64,000 nucleotides of DNA from Pseudanabaena sp. PCC 6802 (GCF_000332175.1 NZ_KB235910.1:435278-499277), one strand, 5' to 3'; counted from the stretch's first letter, positions 8,329-16,870 are shown. Notes: generated from the letters alone by a model not told the origin. Numbers and translations are program-made.

Positions 8329-8721
8329 CTACGCGACGGCAGAAATAGTGGGTTGAATTGCTGTTTTGAGAGTAGAAACAACTTGTTTGATCTCTAACAT
8401 CAACACCCCTTGCTTCGCATTTTTATTCGCGAGTACGAGGAGAACAGCGTCATCAGCGCAACTAACGAGAATTGCATACCCCTGATCGCCCTCAATCATA
8501 ATGCGATCGATCGTACCTCTTGATAGCTCGCGACCGATGCGTTCGCCTAAGGACAAAATAGCGGCTGTCATTGCGGCGACTCTCTCTTCGTCCATCGAGC
8601 CAGGGATGCTAGTTGCTAGAGGTAAGCCATCCGGTGTCACAACTGCGGCACCCTGGATATCGCTAGTGGAAGTGACAAATTGTTGTAAGGTATTGTTGAT
8701 TTTACCTATGTTGATTCCCAT
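8329..8721 (-). CDS. Roadblock/LC7 domain protein, copy 1
   Basis: 130 residues that are entirely a Roadblock/LC7 (MglB-like) fold: an N-terminal helix (INNTLQQFVTSTSDIQGAAVV), a central helix (ERVAAMTAAILSLGERIGREL) and the strand VSCADDAVLLVLANKNAKQG. Such homodimers bind small GTPases as GAPs or adaptors. The strong AAGGA site 8 bases before ATG fixes the start. The protein is identical, residue for residue, to copy 2 at 9727-10119, with only a few silent differences, so the duplication is recent or kept homogeneous by gene conversion. It lies upstream of the GTPase on the same strand. Confidence 0.9.
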   Translation of the reverse strand: MGINIGKINNTLQQFVTSTSDIQGAAVVTPDGLPLATSIPGSMDEERVAAMTAAILSLGERIGRELSRGTIDRIMIEGDQGYAILVSCADDAVLLVLANKNAKQGVLMLEIKQVVSTLKTAIQPTISAVA

Positions 8722-8812
8722 AATTTAGTTCCTTTGATTAGTTCCTGGTTGGTTAGTGAATAGCGGACAGAGTTTTGGTCTTGTCAGTTAAGAAAACTTG
8801 TTAGCCCAATAA

Positions 8813-9286
8813 TTAGCCCAAAGTTTCAAATTCGATTACGTCATGGGTGCCACCACGCAGCACGGACTCTACTTGCTTGCCACGCAGGCGCTTGCCAGTG
8901 AGGGCTTCTAAGGCACCTTGCACTGCACCCATCGTATAGGTAAGTTGACGAGGAGAACCCTGCGATTCTCCGCTCGAACAAATTGTTTCGCGGCAATAAA
9001 CTCTGATGGTATCGCCAAAGTCAGCTTTGTCAATCAGACACAAGCGAGTTCCATCTTTGCCCAACGCTTTCTGAATTAGTGGAATAGCTGCTTCTGGCGA
9101 ACCTTGAGACAACCCAAGGCTTTCCACAAGTTGTTTACCTCTTTGCCTCCCAGCCGAAATTAATGCAATTGCAGCAGCCTTCTCTCCTAAAGCCTCTTCT
9201 GCTCCTGTAACCATTGCTTTGAAGCAAACGATACTACTGAAATCGCCTAACTCAGGGCGTTGTAATGTAGCGGTAGCGGTAGACAA
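8813..9286 (-). CDS. V4R-like domain protein, copy 1
   Basis: About 157 residues, starting at TTG 9286 with AAGGAG about 8 bases upstream. The region before it is not conserved with copy 2, so a longer start is unlikely. The layout (EKAAAIALISAGRQRGKQLVESLGL, then IRVYCRETICSSGE, then GAVQGALEALTGKRLRGKQVESVLRGGTHDVIEFE) resembles V4R (4-vinyl-reductase) small-molecule-binding domains, which end in a G-x-x-x-G helix and a strand pair. The Cys residues usual at the end of V4R are absent; two lie instead in CRETIC. The ligand is unknown. It precedes Roadblock copy 1 by 91 bases on the same strand, and the pair is duplicated upstream. Confidence 0.65.
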   Translation of the reverse strand: MSTATATLQRPELGDFSSIVCFKAMVTGAEEALGEKAAAIALISAGRQRGKQLVESLGLSQGSPEAAIPLIQKALGKDGTRLCLIDKADFGDTIRVYCRETICSSGESQGSPRQLTYTMGAVQGALEALTGKRLRGKQVESVLRGGTHDVIEFETLG

Positions 9287-9514
9287 TGTCAATCTCCTTG
9301 TATAACTAAAAAAATTTATTTGGGATAGAGAATCATTTCCCTTTAACACAACTGCTATAGAGAACTCCCTATCCCCTTACACAAAACGATGATACCCACG
9401 CGCAAAAAAAAATATCTCTGCGACTTAACAAAAGTTGACAAACTTAATCTAGGGGAATTCTAGAGGGAGGACTGGAGTTTTTTAGTTGTAGCCTATAGAG
9501 TTTTTTGCAGTCTA

Positions 9515-9536
9515 AGGTTCTCGATGGCTAGAACCT
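9515..9536. promoter_or_regulatory. Conserved inverted repeat upstream of V4R copy 1
   Basis: A perfect 7-bp inverted repeat, AGGTTCT and AGAACCT, around CGATGGCT. The same 22 bases recur at 10907-10928 upstream of V4R copy 2, although the neighbouring sequence has drifted. The rest of the 440-base gap 9287-9726 is the diverged upstream part of the duplication unit and the end of the next unit, with no ORF. Confidence 0.45.
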
Positions 9537-9726
9537 ATGTTTACGAGTGTTCGCGAGACACATTTATCCATCAATAGTCAGACAATTTTAAACTGCTAAG
9601 GGATTTGCGTAAATAAATATCCTTATTGTTAAGATGCTGTTAGCGACAGCGTAACGCATCAGCAAACTTAGGATTGGTACATTAAAACGCTAGTCCCTAG
9701 GTCCCGCCACCCAAGGTGCTGAGCTT

Positions 9727-10119
9727 CTACGCGACGGCAGAAATAGTGGGTTGAATTGCTGTTTTGAGAGTAGAAACAACTTGTTTGATCTCTAACATCA
9801 ACACCCCTTGCTTCGCATTTTTATTCGCGAGTACGAGGAGAACAGCGTCATCAGCGCAACTAACGAGAATTGCATACCCCTGATCGCCCTCAATCATAAT
9901 GCGATCGATCGTACCTCTTGATAGCTCGCGACCGATGCGTTCGCCTAAGGACAAAATAGCGGCTGTCATGGCAGCAACTCTTTCTTCGTCCATCGAGCCG
10001 GGGATGCTAGTTGCTAGAGGTAAGCCATCCGGTGTCACAACTGCGGCACCCTGGATATCGCTAGTGGAAGTGACAAATTGTTGTAAGGTATTGTTGATTT
10101 TACCTATGTTGATTCCCAT
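9727..10119 (-). CDS. Roadblock/LC7 domain protein, copy 2
   Basis: The protein is identical over all 130 residues to the Roadblock/LC7 gene at 8329-8721, and the DNA differs at only a few positions (for example silent changes in the AAMTAAI and ERVAAM codons). The same AAGGA ribosome-binding site precedes ATG. It is the second gene of the upstream duplicated unit, which runs from about 9708 to 10985. It could form the same homodimer as copy 1, so the duplication may mainly raise dosage or separate regulation. An MglB-like role with the small GTPase at 7506-8045 is inferred from family and context. Confidence 0.9.
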   Translation of the reverse strand: MGINIGKINNTLQQFVTSTSDIQGAAVVTPDGLPLATSIPGSMDEERVAAMTAAILSLGERIGRELSRGTIDRIMIEGDQGYAILVSCADDAVLLVLANKNAKQGVLMLEIKQVVSTLKTAIQPTISAVA

Positions 10120-10222
10120 AATTTAATTCCTTTGATTAGTTCCTGGTTGGTTAGTGAATAGCGGACAGAGTTTTGGTCTTGTCAGTTGAGAAAACTTGTT
10201 AGCCCAATTGTTGGCCCAATTG

Positions 10223-10696
10223 TTAGCCCAAAGTTTCAAACTCGATTACGTCATGGGTGCCACCACGCAGCACGGACTCTACTTGCTTGCCGCGCAGGCG
10301 CTTGCCAGTGAGGGCTTCTAAGGCACCTTGCACTGCACCCATCGTATAGGTAAGTTGACGAGGAGAACCCTGCGGTTCTCCACTCGAACAAATTGTTTCC
10401 CGGCAATAAACTCTGATGGTATCGCCAAATTCTGCCTTGTCAATCAGACATAGGCGAGTTCCATCTTTGCCCAGCGCTTTCTGCATCAGTGGGATAGCTG
10501 ATTCTGCTGAACCTTGAGACAACCCAAGGCTTTCTACGAGTTGTTTACCTCTTTGCCTCCCAGCCGAAATTAATGTAATTGCAGCAGCCTTCTCTCCTAA
10601 AGCCTCTTCTGCTCCTACAACCATTGCTTTGAAGCAAACGATACTACTGAAATCCCCTAACTCAGGGCGTTGCAATGTAACTGTAGCGGTAGACAC
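10223..10696 (-). CDS. V4R-like domain protein, copy 2
   Basis: About 157 residues, closely related to copy 1 with roughly a dozen substitutions (for example SAESAIPLMQ against SPEAAIPLIQ). The start is GTG at 10696, with AAGGAG 8 bases upstream, at the position where copy 1 uses TTG. It is the first gene of the whole minus-strand cluster. Unlike the Roadblock partner, which is unchanged at the protein level, this gene has diverged, so the two sensors may be drifting toward different ligands or partners. The V4R assignment rests on fold-like motifs only. Confidence 0.65.
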   Translation of the reverse strand: MSTATVTLQRPELGDFSSIVCFKAMVVGAEEALGEKAAAITLISAGRQRGKQLVESLGLSQGSAESAIPLMQKALGKDGTRLCLIDKAEFGDTIRVYCRETICSSGEPQGSPRQLTYTMGAVQGALEALTGKRLRGKQVESVLRGGTHDVIEFETLG

Positions 10697-11385
10697 TATC
10701 AATACTCCTTGTATAACTACAAAAATTACTGAGGATAGAGAATTATTTCCTCTTAACAAAACTGCTATAGAGAAATCCTTTACCCTTACAGAAAAGGATG
10801 GTACCCACGTGCAAAAAAATACTTCTGGGGCTTAATAAAAGTTGACAATCCTATTTAAGGAGGAGGACTGGAGTTTTTTAGTTGTAGCCCGTAAGGCTGC
10901 AGTCTAAGGTTCTCGATGGCTAGAACCTATGTTTGCGAGACTCACTCGATCGTCAATCGTCCGGACGCTTTTAAACTGCTAACGGTAGAATGCAGGTTTC
11001 ACCCTCCTTAATCTTAATGAGGTTAGATGCCAACGATTAGAATACGAGTAGAATACGAGCTTAATCTTAATGAGGTCAGATGGTAACAATAGAATAAGAG
11101 TTTCAGCTATTGTCTCAACAAATGTCCGAAGTGTTGACCATAATAATAGCACAGAGAAAATTTTAGTCTATGTCGTCTTAACCTCAAATTCCCAAATAAG
11201 GGTGAAGCTTTTGTGAGTCTAAAAGCCTTGTTAAAACCACTTGCCTTTCCAAATTGATAGTGATGCAGGATATCCAGATCGGTCTACTTATCAAGCGATT
11301 TGAGTTTGGTGGCGCTGTTCTGATATCATTTTCAGCGATCGGGAACATTACCTAATTCCTCAGTCATGGCAAAGCCAACTTTCAG
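10697..11385. other. Intergenic region with regulatory sequence of the signalling cluster
   Basis: A gap of 689 bases between divergent genes. It holds the second copy of the AGGTTCT/AGAACCT inverted repeat at 10907-10928 and two direct repeats of CTTAATCTTAATGAGGT(C/T)AGATG near 11010-11082. No ORF with coding character was seen. It probably contains the promoter for the minus-strand cluster and for the lipoprotein gene on the plus strand. Confidence 0.5.
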
Positions 11386-12165
11386 GTGAAATCTAAATTA
11401 AAATTTAATCTTTTGCAAACAAGGCTTTTATTGGCTGCGGTCTCGATCTCCTATAGCGCGATCGCTTGCCAGCCAGCCCAAAATATCCCAAAAAAGGTTG
11501 TAGAGAAGGCAGAAGCATACTTGCGATCGCAAATGCATTTAGATCGCAACATTCCTGTAAATACTGAAGCTCAAACCGAGCAGCAAATTAACCAGAACGA
11601 TCTATGTCAAACCACAGAACCTCTAGAAATAGGTTTTCAAATCGTTCTGGTGGCAGATGGCAGCCGCTATACTCTCCACAGCGATCGCTCTGGTAATAAC
11701 GTGGAAATATGTATGGCTGAGGATGCTCAGCCGGATGTGTTTGCCAAGTATACTGGTGCGGGTTATACCGTGAAGTATCCTCAAAGTTGGCGGGTTACAG
11801 ATGAGGGCTTAGAACCAAACGGTACCAATCGCGTGCAGTTTATGCCAACCGATCGATCGCTAGGATACATAGAAATTGATAGACTAAACCAAGTAAATGC
11901 AGAATTAGATACTGCAAAAAATATTAAGAATTTCAAAGAAGAAAAATTTGATGCTATTCCGCTAGAGACAAGCTCTGGCAGTATGCAAGAGTACGTTCAG
12001 CTCGTAGTAGAAAAATCTGGGGAACAGAGAGAATGGAAAGTTAAGGCTTTAATGTTTAAAAGCGACAAATTTGTTTACAAAATCAAACTTTTGAGTTCTG
12101 AAGATGAAAGTGCTTTAGAGAAAGACTTCGAGCAATTTGTACGCGAGTTCAGGCTAGTTAAATAG
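11386..12165 (+). CDS. Putative lipoprotein, possibly PsbP-like
   Basis: 259 residues from a GTG start. The N-terminus is basic, then hydrophobic (LLLAAVSISYSAIAC), ending in a lipobox-like AIAC that would be lipidated at the cysteine. The C-terminal half contains AGYTVKYPQSWRV and a run of strands resembling the PsbP-like/DUF1795 fold, which in cyanobacteria includes photosystem-associated and other exported lipoproteins. A middle segment has further Cys residues (LCQTTEP and EICMAED). There is no clear ribosome-binding site, so the start is tentative. Function unknown; the PsbP link is a weak fold-level guess. Confidence 0.65.
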   Translation: MKSKLKFNLLQTRLLLAAVSISYSAIACQPAQNIPKKVVEKAEAYLRSQMHLDRNIPVNTEAQTEQQINQNDLCQTTEPLEIGFQIVLVADGSRYTLHSDRSGNNVEICMAEDAQPDVFAKYTGAGYTVKYPQSWRVTDEGLEPNGTNRVQFMPTDRSLGYIEIDRLNQVNAELDTAKNIKNFKEEKFDAIPLETSSGSMQEYVQLVVEKSGEQREWKVKALMFKSDKFVYKIKLLSSEDESALEKDFEQFVREFRLVK

Positions 12166-12292
12166 TAAACAAATATTACAAAATTTACAGGATTTGTAAA
12201 AGAATTATTGAGAAGTTTGAGATTTCACAATTCGCTACTGTAATTTATTAAGCATGGCATCGAAATTTTGGTTCCTGTAAAAATCTATTGAT

Positions 12293-12470
12293 AGGGGCAG
12301 GTTTTGCCCAAGCGATCTTGCTAGGAGTCTAAAACTTCCAGCTATGCCTGCCCTTATACCAAATTCGCGCTAATTATCCCTAATATTACCTGGTGCTCAC
12401 GGCTACAAGTAAAGTCTGCCTTTGCAGACTTCAAGTAGAAGGGGGTAACTAAGCAGGGTTTGGTATTACA
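12293..12470. repeat. Two inverted-repeat units in the gap after the lipoprotein
   Basis: The first unit (about 12293-12355) has ends AGGGGCAGGTTT and CTGCCCTTAT. A related sequence with the same GGGCAGGTTT ends lies at 21826-21890. The second unit (about 12355-12470) runs from TATACCAAATTCG to AGGGTTTGGTATTA, with an internal AAGTCTGCCTTTGCAGACTT hairpin. These account for nearly half of the 381-base gap 12166-12546; no gene was seen in it. Confidence 0.5.
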
Positions 12471-12546
12471 TATGAATCAATGGAGAATTTACAGGCGAAA
12501 GATTTTATCGCAAATTTATTATCAATTTTAAATTCTTGAGAATCTC

Positions 12547-12723
12547 ATGTATAAGCCATCTACTAAAGATCCAGTTGTCGCCGCAGTTACCGCTGCTATG
12601 GGTGCAGGTGTAGTTGCAGGTTATAGTGTCAGCCAGGGGCAAAATGTCTTTGTTGGTATTGGCATCACTATTTTTGCTACGCTTGTTGCTCTGCTTGTAG
12701 ATAAGCTGTTTTTTAGCACTTAG
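12547..12723 (+). CDS. Small membrane protein
   Basis: 58 residues (MYKPSTKDPVVAAVTAAMGAG...). It has one or two hydrophobic stretches, a Gly/Ala-rich segment at about 10-25 and GIGITIFATLVALLVDKLFF at about 37-56, so it should span the membrane. TTGAGA precedes the ATG. The stop is only 10 bases before the YciI-like gene on the same strand, so co-transcription is likely. The reading frame is open and has ordinary codon usage. Function unknown. Confidence 0.6.
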   Translation: MYKPSTKDPVVAAVTAAMGAGVVAGYSVSQGQNVFVGIGITIFATLVALLVDKLFFST

Positions 12724-12733
12724 ATCTGGGTAA

Positions 12734-13006
12734 ATGTCGAAAAAATACGTTATGTGGGGTACTTATTGCGCTGATGTGCTAGAAAAGCGCGCCCCTTATC
12801 GTCAAGCGCATTTAGATAACTTAAAAGCGCTCAAGGAATCGGGTCAAGTAATTACAATAGGGCCAACTCAAGATCTAACTATGGTATTCGGCGTTTATGC
12901 AGCCGAAGATGAGGATTCTGTGCGTAAGTTAATCGAATCGGATGTCTATTGGCAAAATCAAATATGGACTAGTTACGAAGTCCGTGAATGGATTCAAGCT
13001 TTTTAG
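12734..13006 (+). CDS. YciI-like protein
   Basis: 90 residues with the YCII fold (ferredoxin-like alpha-beta barrel): KKYVMWGTYCADVLEKRAPYRQAHLDNLKALKESGQVITIGP, including the His of the RxxHLxxL motif, and GVYAAEDEDSVRKLIESDVY. YciI homologues are small soluble proteins with suspected enzymatic roles in degradative pathways. It follows the small membrane protein by 10 bases and overlaps the convergent Uma2 gene by 4 bases at its stop. Confidence 0.85.
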   Translation: MSKKYVMWGTYCADVLEKRAPYRQAHLDNLKALKESGQVITIGPTQDLTMVFGVYAAEDEDSVRKLIESDVYWQNQIWTSYEVREWIQAF

Positions 13007-13608
13007 AGATTCTTGTTTATCTCTTCTTCTAGTTCCTCAGTTTCGAGGTCGAAATTAATTTTGTTGTATATTGCAGTTGTAGAGATTTTCGCCTTCATTT
13101 CCATTAAAGAGAGTGTAGTCTCATTCTCATAGGTGGAGGAGATCCAGCGATCGCCTTGCCTCTGAAAATACTCCACATACATCCGATCCTGAGCCACCAG
13201 GAGATATTCGCTGAAGGTGCAAATAGTGCGATAGGCAGCAAACTTATCGCCGCGATCGTATCCGGCTGTGGATGGGGATAGCACCTCAACGATTAAAATG
13301 GGATTAATCAGGGTATCTTTGCGACCTTCTTGGTAGGCGATTGGCTCGGCAACCACCATCAGGTCAGGATAAGTAGCGACACGTTTATTGGGAATCCACA
13401 GGCGTTGGTCGGTCACAAAAACGCGGTAGGGATATTCCTGCAATGCAGCATAAAGCAACGACAGTAGATTAACTACCAAAGTGTTGTGATTCGGCGTACC
13501 GCCCGTCATGGGTACAATTTCCCCGTCAATATATTCATTTTTGGTTTCCGAGCGCACCTCTCGTTCAAAATATTCTGGCAAAGTATATTTCGTGGTTAAA
13601 GTAGTCAT
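13003..13608 (-). CDS. Uma2 family (DUF820) PD-(D/E)XK nuclease-like protein
   Basis: About 201 residues from ATG 13608 (MTTLTTKYTLPEYFE). An upstream in-frame ATG adds a non-conserved 26-residue tail and is disfavoured. The restriction-endonuclease-like core shows EYIDGEIVPM, then ATYPDLMVV (Asp) and PILIVEVLSPST (Glu), followed by EYLLV, as expected for the PD-(D/E)XK fold. Uma2 proteins are strongly expanded in cyanobacteria and their biological substrate is not established. This is one of three paralogues in the window (also 43276-43839 and 52578-53165). Confidence 0.88.
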   Translation of the reverse strand: MTTLTTKYTLPEYFEREVRSETKNEYIDGEIVPMTGGTPNHNTLVVNLLSLLYAALQEYPYRVFVTDQRLWIPNKRVATYPDLMVVAEPIAYQEGRKDTLINPILIVEVLSPSTAGYDRGDKFAAYRTICTFSEYLLVAQDRMYVEYFQRQGDRWISSTYENETTLSLMEMKAKISTTAIYNKINFDLETEELEEEINKNL

Positions 13609-13774
13609 AATATTTTCTCGATCCAGGGCGATCTCAAATAATTTTACATTACTCTGCAGATCGAGCAATTGCATTGGAAGTGTCAAAGAATGTAGCTACA
13701 ATAAAGCATGAGTTTTAGCAACAATGTTTTCTAACTGTTTGCTACTCATTAGATTTGCCAGAACTAGATTAATT

Positions 13775-15136
13775 ATGACTGCTAACTCTCGTCGCTACCA
13801 CATCACTACCTTTGGCTGCCAGATGAATAAAGCCGATTCCGAGCGCATGGCAGGCATACTCGAAGGCATGGGTTTTGAGTTTACCGAAGATCCCAACGAT
13901 GCCAATCTAGTGCTATACAATACCTGCACGATTCGTGACAATGCCGAACAAAAGGTTTATTCCTATCTGGGCAGACAGGCACGGCGCAAACACGAACAAG
14001 CCGATCTAACGCTGGTGGTAGCCGGATGCGTGGCGCAACAGGAGGGTGAAGCATTACTAAGACGGGTACCAGAACTAGATCTAGTTATGGGGCCGCAACA
14101 CGCCAATCGTCTGGCAGATCTGCTGGAGCAGGTGTTTGCGGGCAATCAGGTGGTGGCAACCGAGCCCATCCACATTATGGAGGACATTACCAAACCCCGC
14201 CGCGATAGTCAGGTGTCGGCATGGGTGAATGTCATTTATGGCTGTAACGAACGCTGTACCTATTGCGTTGTCCCTAATGTCCGGGGTGTCGAGCAATCGC
14301 GATCGCCAGAAGCCATTCGTAATGAAATTGTAGAACTAGGTCGCCAAGGCTATAAAGAAGTGACGTTACTGGGACAAAATATCGATGCCTATGGGCGCGA
14401 TTTACCCGGTGTTACGCCAGAGGGTCGTCACCTCCACACGCTTACGGATTTACTGCGATGCGTACACGATGTACCTGGAATCGAGCGGATTCGATTTGCC
14501 ACCAGCCACCCCCGTTATTTCACCGATCGCCTGATCGCGGCTTGTGCCGAACTGCCAAAGGTTTGCGAGCATTTCCACATTCCCTTCCAGTCCGGTGATA
14601 ATCACATCCTGAAAGCAATGGCGCGGGGCTATACTCACGAAAAATATCGCCGCATTATCCATCACATTCGGCAATCCATGCCCCACGCAGGGATCAGTGC
14701 CGATGCGATCGTGGGTTTCCCAGGCGAGACTGAGGCACAATTCCAAAATACTTTAGATTTAGTCGATGAGATTGGTTTTGACTTGCTCAATACCGCTGCC
14801 TATTCGCCTCGACCTGGAACTCCGGCTGCGCTTTGGGAGCAGCAGCTCAGCGACGAAGTAAAAGCCGATCGCTTGCAGCGCCTCAATCACCTCGTATCAA
14901 TTAAAGCGGCGGAGCGATCGCAGCGCTATCTGGGGCGCATCGAAGAAGTTCTAGTGGAAGAGCAAAATCCCAAAGATGCCACTCAGATGATGGGACGCAC
15001 GCGAGGCAACCGCATAACTTTCTTTGCTGGGGCATCTGAACTCAAGGGGCAGATCGTCAAAGTGAAAATTACCGAAGCTAGAGCCTTCAGTCTGACTGGA
15101 CATTTAGTCGAAGCTAAGCTTCCCGTCTCCGTGTAG
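13775..15136 (+). CDS. miaB: tRNA-2-methylthio-N6-dimethylallyladenosine synthase MiaB
   Basis: About 453 residues from ATG 13775 ([19 protein letters not shown]); a longer start at 13724 lacks family similarity. The N-terminal methylthiotransferase domain has the three cluster cysteines C15, C51 and C85. The radical-SAM motif [10 protein letters not shown] has C157, C161 and C164, and a TRAM RNA-binding domain lies at the end. It converts i6A37 to ms2i6A37 in tRNAs reading UNN codons. The next gene on the same strand is miaA, whose product makes the i6A37 substrate, so consecutive steps are encoded side by side. Confidence 0.96.
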   Translation: MTANSRRYHITTFGCQMNKADSERMAGILEGMGFEFTEDPNDANLVLYNTCTIRDNAEQKVYSYLGRQARRKHEQADLTLVVAGCVAQQEGEALLRRVPELDLVMGPQHANRLADLLEQVFAGNQVVATEPIHIMEDITKPRRDSQVSAWVNVIYGCNERCTYCVVPNVRGVEQSRSPEAIRNEIVELGRQGYKEVTLLGQNIDAYGRDLPGVTPEGRHLHTLTDLLRCVHDVPGIERIRFATSHPRYFTDRLIAACAELPKVCEHFHIPFQSGDNHILKAMARGYTHEKYRRIIHHIRQSMPHAGISADAIVGFPGETEAQFQNTLDLVDEIGFDLLNTAAYSPRPGTPAALWEQQLSDEVKADRLQRLNHLVSIKAAERSQRYLGRIEEVLVEEQNPKDATQMMGRTRGNRITFFAGASELKGQIVKVKITEARAFSLTGHLVEAKLPVSV

Positions 15137-15298
15137 TAAGGCGGACGTTGCCCACCCTACCTGCCACCTGCGATCGTTTTGATAGGGAATAGATTGATGG
15201 CTAATGCTACATCTCATACCAATGGGTTGCAGGGGCACAGCCCCCGCCCTGCTTCTTTTCCCCTCTCCCTGAGGGAGAGGAGCCAGGGGTGAGGGTTC
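15137..15298. repeat. Repeat-rich spacer between miaB and miaA
   Basis: The spacer contains a degenerate family C palindrome (15137-15161, AAGGCGGACGTTGCCCACCC). It also has a CTCTCCCTGAGGGAGAGGAG hairpin with GGGGTGAGGG, similar to CCCCTCTCCCGCTCTGGGAG at about 726-745 after hoxH. No ORF. Confidence 0.5.
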
Positions 15299-16237
15299 AT
15301 GCTGATTGTAATCTGCGGGGCTACGGCAACCGGAAAATCTGGCCTCGCTATGGCTTTAGCCGAGCGCTTGGGTACCGAAATTATTAGCGCCGACTCCAGA
15401 CAGGTTTACCGCGAATTTGATGTCGGCACGGCAAAACCGTCAGAGCGCGATCGCCAAAAAATTAAGCATCATCTCATCGATATTTGCGCTCCCACCGAGA
15501 CGCTCACTGTAGCCGATTATCAAATGCAGGCTCAGGCTGCGATCGCCAATTTACACTCTCAAAACCGCATTCCTCTGCTAGTTGGAGGAACCGGGCTGTA
15601 CGTGCGCTCTGTGGTGAAAGGGATGAAAATTCCCCACGTTGCGCCTCAGATGGAATTGCGATCGCAACTAGCCACATGGGGACAGAACTCTTGCTATCAG
15701 ATGCTACAGCAGGTCGATCCCATCTCTGCTACTCTAATTCATGCTAACGATGCGGTCAGAACGCTGCGGGCATTAGAAGTATTTTATGTTACAGGCATTC
15801 CTATCTCTGCCCAGCAAGGTGAAGCCCCACCCGATTATCCAATTTTACAAATTGGTCTGGACTGCCAAAGCAACCTCTTGCTCCAAAGGATTAGCCAGCG
15901 CACAGAGCAAATGCTCGCTGATGGTTGGTTAGAGGAAGTGAGATATCTCAATCAGAAATATGGTGAAGGCTTACCATTGCTACATACTCTTGGCTACAAA
16001 GAAATGCAACAGCACCTGGCAGGGAAAATTTCCTTATCGGAAGCAACAGCACAAACCATTTTGCATACCCGTCAATTTGCCAAGCGCCAACGCACTTGGT
16101 TTCGGGGCGATCGGCAAGTTGAATGGTTTGAATTAGATGATGGCGATCGCCTCGATCGCCATCATCTTTTAGAGAGAATTTGGGAACGGATCGCCCAGTT
16201 CGTCCAGGCAAATCAACGATCGTCTTGCGTTAATTAG
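15299..16237 (+). CDS. miaA: tRNA dimethylallyltransferase MiaA
   Basis: 312 residues. The P-loop is GATATGKSGLA (about residues 7-17), followed by IISADSRQVYREFDVGTAKP and LLVGGTGLYVRSVV, all MiaA signatures. The C-terminal part has LHTLGYKEMQQHLAG and TRQFAKRQRTWFRGD, the tRNA-contact region. The enzyme transfers a dimethylallyl group to A37 of tRNA. It lies 162 bases after miaB on the same strand. The stop codon falls inside a perfect HIP1 palindrome. Confidence 0.96.
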   Translation: MLIVICGATATGKSGLAMALAERLGTEIISADSRQVYREFDVGTAKPSERDRQKIKHHLIDICAPTETLTVADYQMQAQAAIANLHSQNRIPLLVGGTGLYVRSVVKGMKIPHVAPQMELRSQLATWGQNSCYQMLQQVDPISATLIHANDAVRTLRALEVFYVTGIPISAQQGEAPPDYPILQIGLDCQSNLLLQRISQRTEQMLADGWLEEVRYLNQKYGEGLPLLHTLGYKEMQQHLAGKISLSEATAQTILHTRQFAKRQRTWFRGDRQVEWFELDDGDRLDRHHLLERIWERIAQFVQANQRSSCVN

Positions 16238-16259
16238 AGCGATCGCGATCGCTCTAATT
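16232..16259. terminator. 28-bp perfect palindrome at the miaA stop
   Basis: AATTAGAGCGATCG and its complement meet without a loop, built on two overlapping GATCGC units. The miaA stop TAG (16235-16237) lies within the left arm. As RNA it would form a very stable hairpin at the end of miaA, ahead of the convergent ppa gene. It lacks a long T-tract, so terminator activity is uncertain; it may simply be HIP1 sequence. Confidence 0.4.
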
Positions 16260-16354
16260 GGTTGAGGGCAAGCATGGGGTAGTTGAGGGCAGGCACGGGG
16301 GCACTGCCCCTACAGCGGGCATCGGTAAACTTCGGGTGGAAATCCTGGAAAAAA

Positions 16355-16870
16355 TTATTTGGCTTTTCCAGCTTCCACACACTGGTTGACAATTGCCTCA
16401 ACGGCATCCAAACCCTGCCAACCTTTGATATCAGTCACCTTTTTCTCCAGATTTTTATAAGTGCGGAAAAACTCGGCAATCTCATCCAAACGATGGGGGG
16501 CAATATCGTCAATCGACTTGACATTGGCATAGCGGGGATCTTTATCAGGAACGCAGAGAATTTTCTCGTCGCGATCGCCACCATCAATCATGACCAGCAT
16601 GCCAATTGGTCGCGCCGCAATCACGCAGCCTGGGAAAGTGGGCTGATCCATCATAACCATGCCGTCAAGCGGATCGCCATCATCAGCTAGCGTATTCGGC
16701 ACGAAGCCATAATCGTAGGGGTATTGTACAGAGGCATACAAAACGCGATCGAGCGCAAAGGCATTGAGATCTTTGTCAAATTCGTACTTATTCTTGCTAC
16801 CAGCAGGAATCTCAATTAATACGTTCAAGAGTCCGGGCTTGGGTTGGGCGGGAATGCGAGATAGATCCAT
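16355..16870 (-). CDS. ppa: Inorganic pyrophosphatase, family I
   Basis: 171 residues, a soluble family I pyrophosphatase hydrolysing PPi to phosphate. Diagnostic segments are [39 protein letters not shown] (the metal-binding Asp cluster) and [14 protein letters not shown]. The length is normal for the family. It is convergent with miaA and has its own upstream region of 518 bases. Confidence 0.96.
   Translation of the reverse strand: MDLSRIPAQPKPGLLNVLIEIPAGSKNKYEFDKDLNAFALDRVLYASVQYPYDYGFVPNTLADDGDPLDGMVMMDQPTFPGCVIAARPIGMLVMIDGGDRDEKILCVPDKDPRYANVKSIDDIAPHRLDEIAEFFRTYKNLEKKVTDIKGWQGLDAVEAIVNQCVEAGKAK

Noticed and set aside
8129-8356. ORF of 75 codons crossing the family A element
   Set aside because: Spans the repeat and the end of the Roadblock gene, with no ribosome-binding site.
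8501-8728. Plus-strand ORF, repeated at 9899-10126
   Set aside because: Antisense shadow of the Roadblock genes. Its duplication only mirrors the gene duplication.
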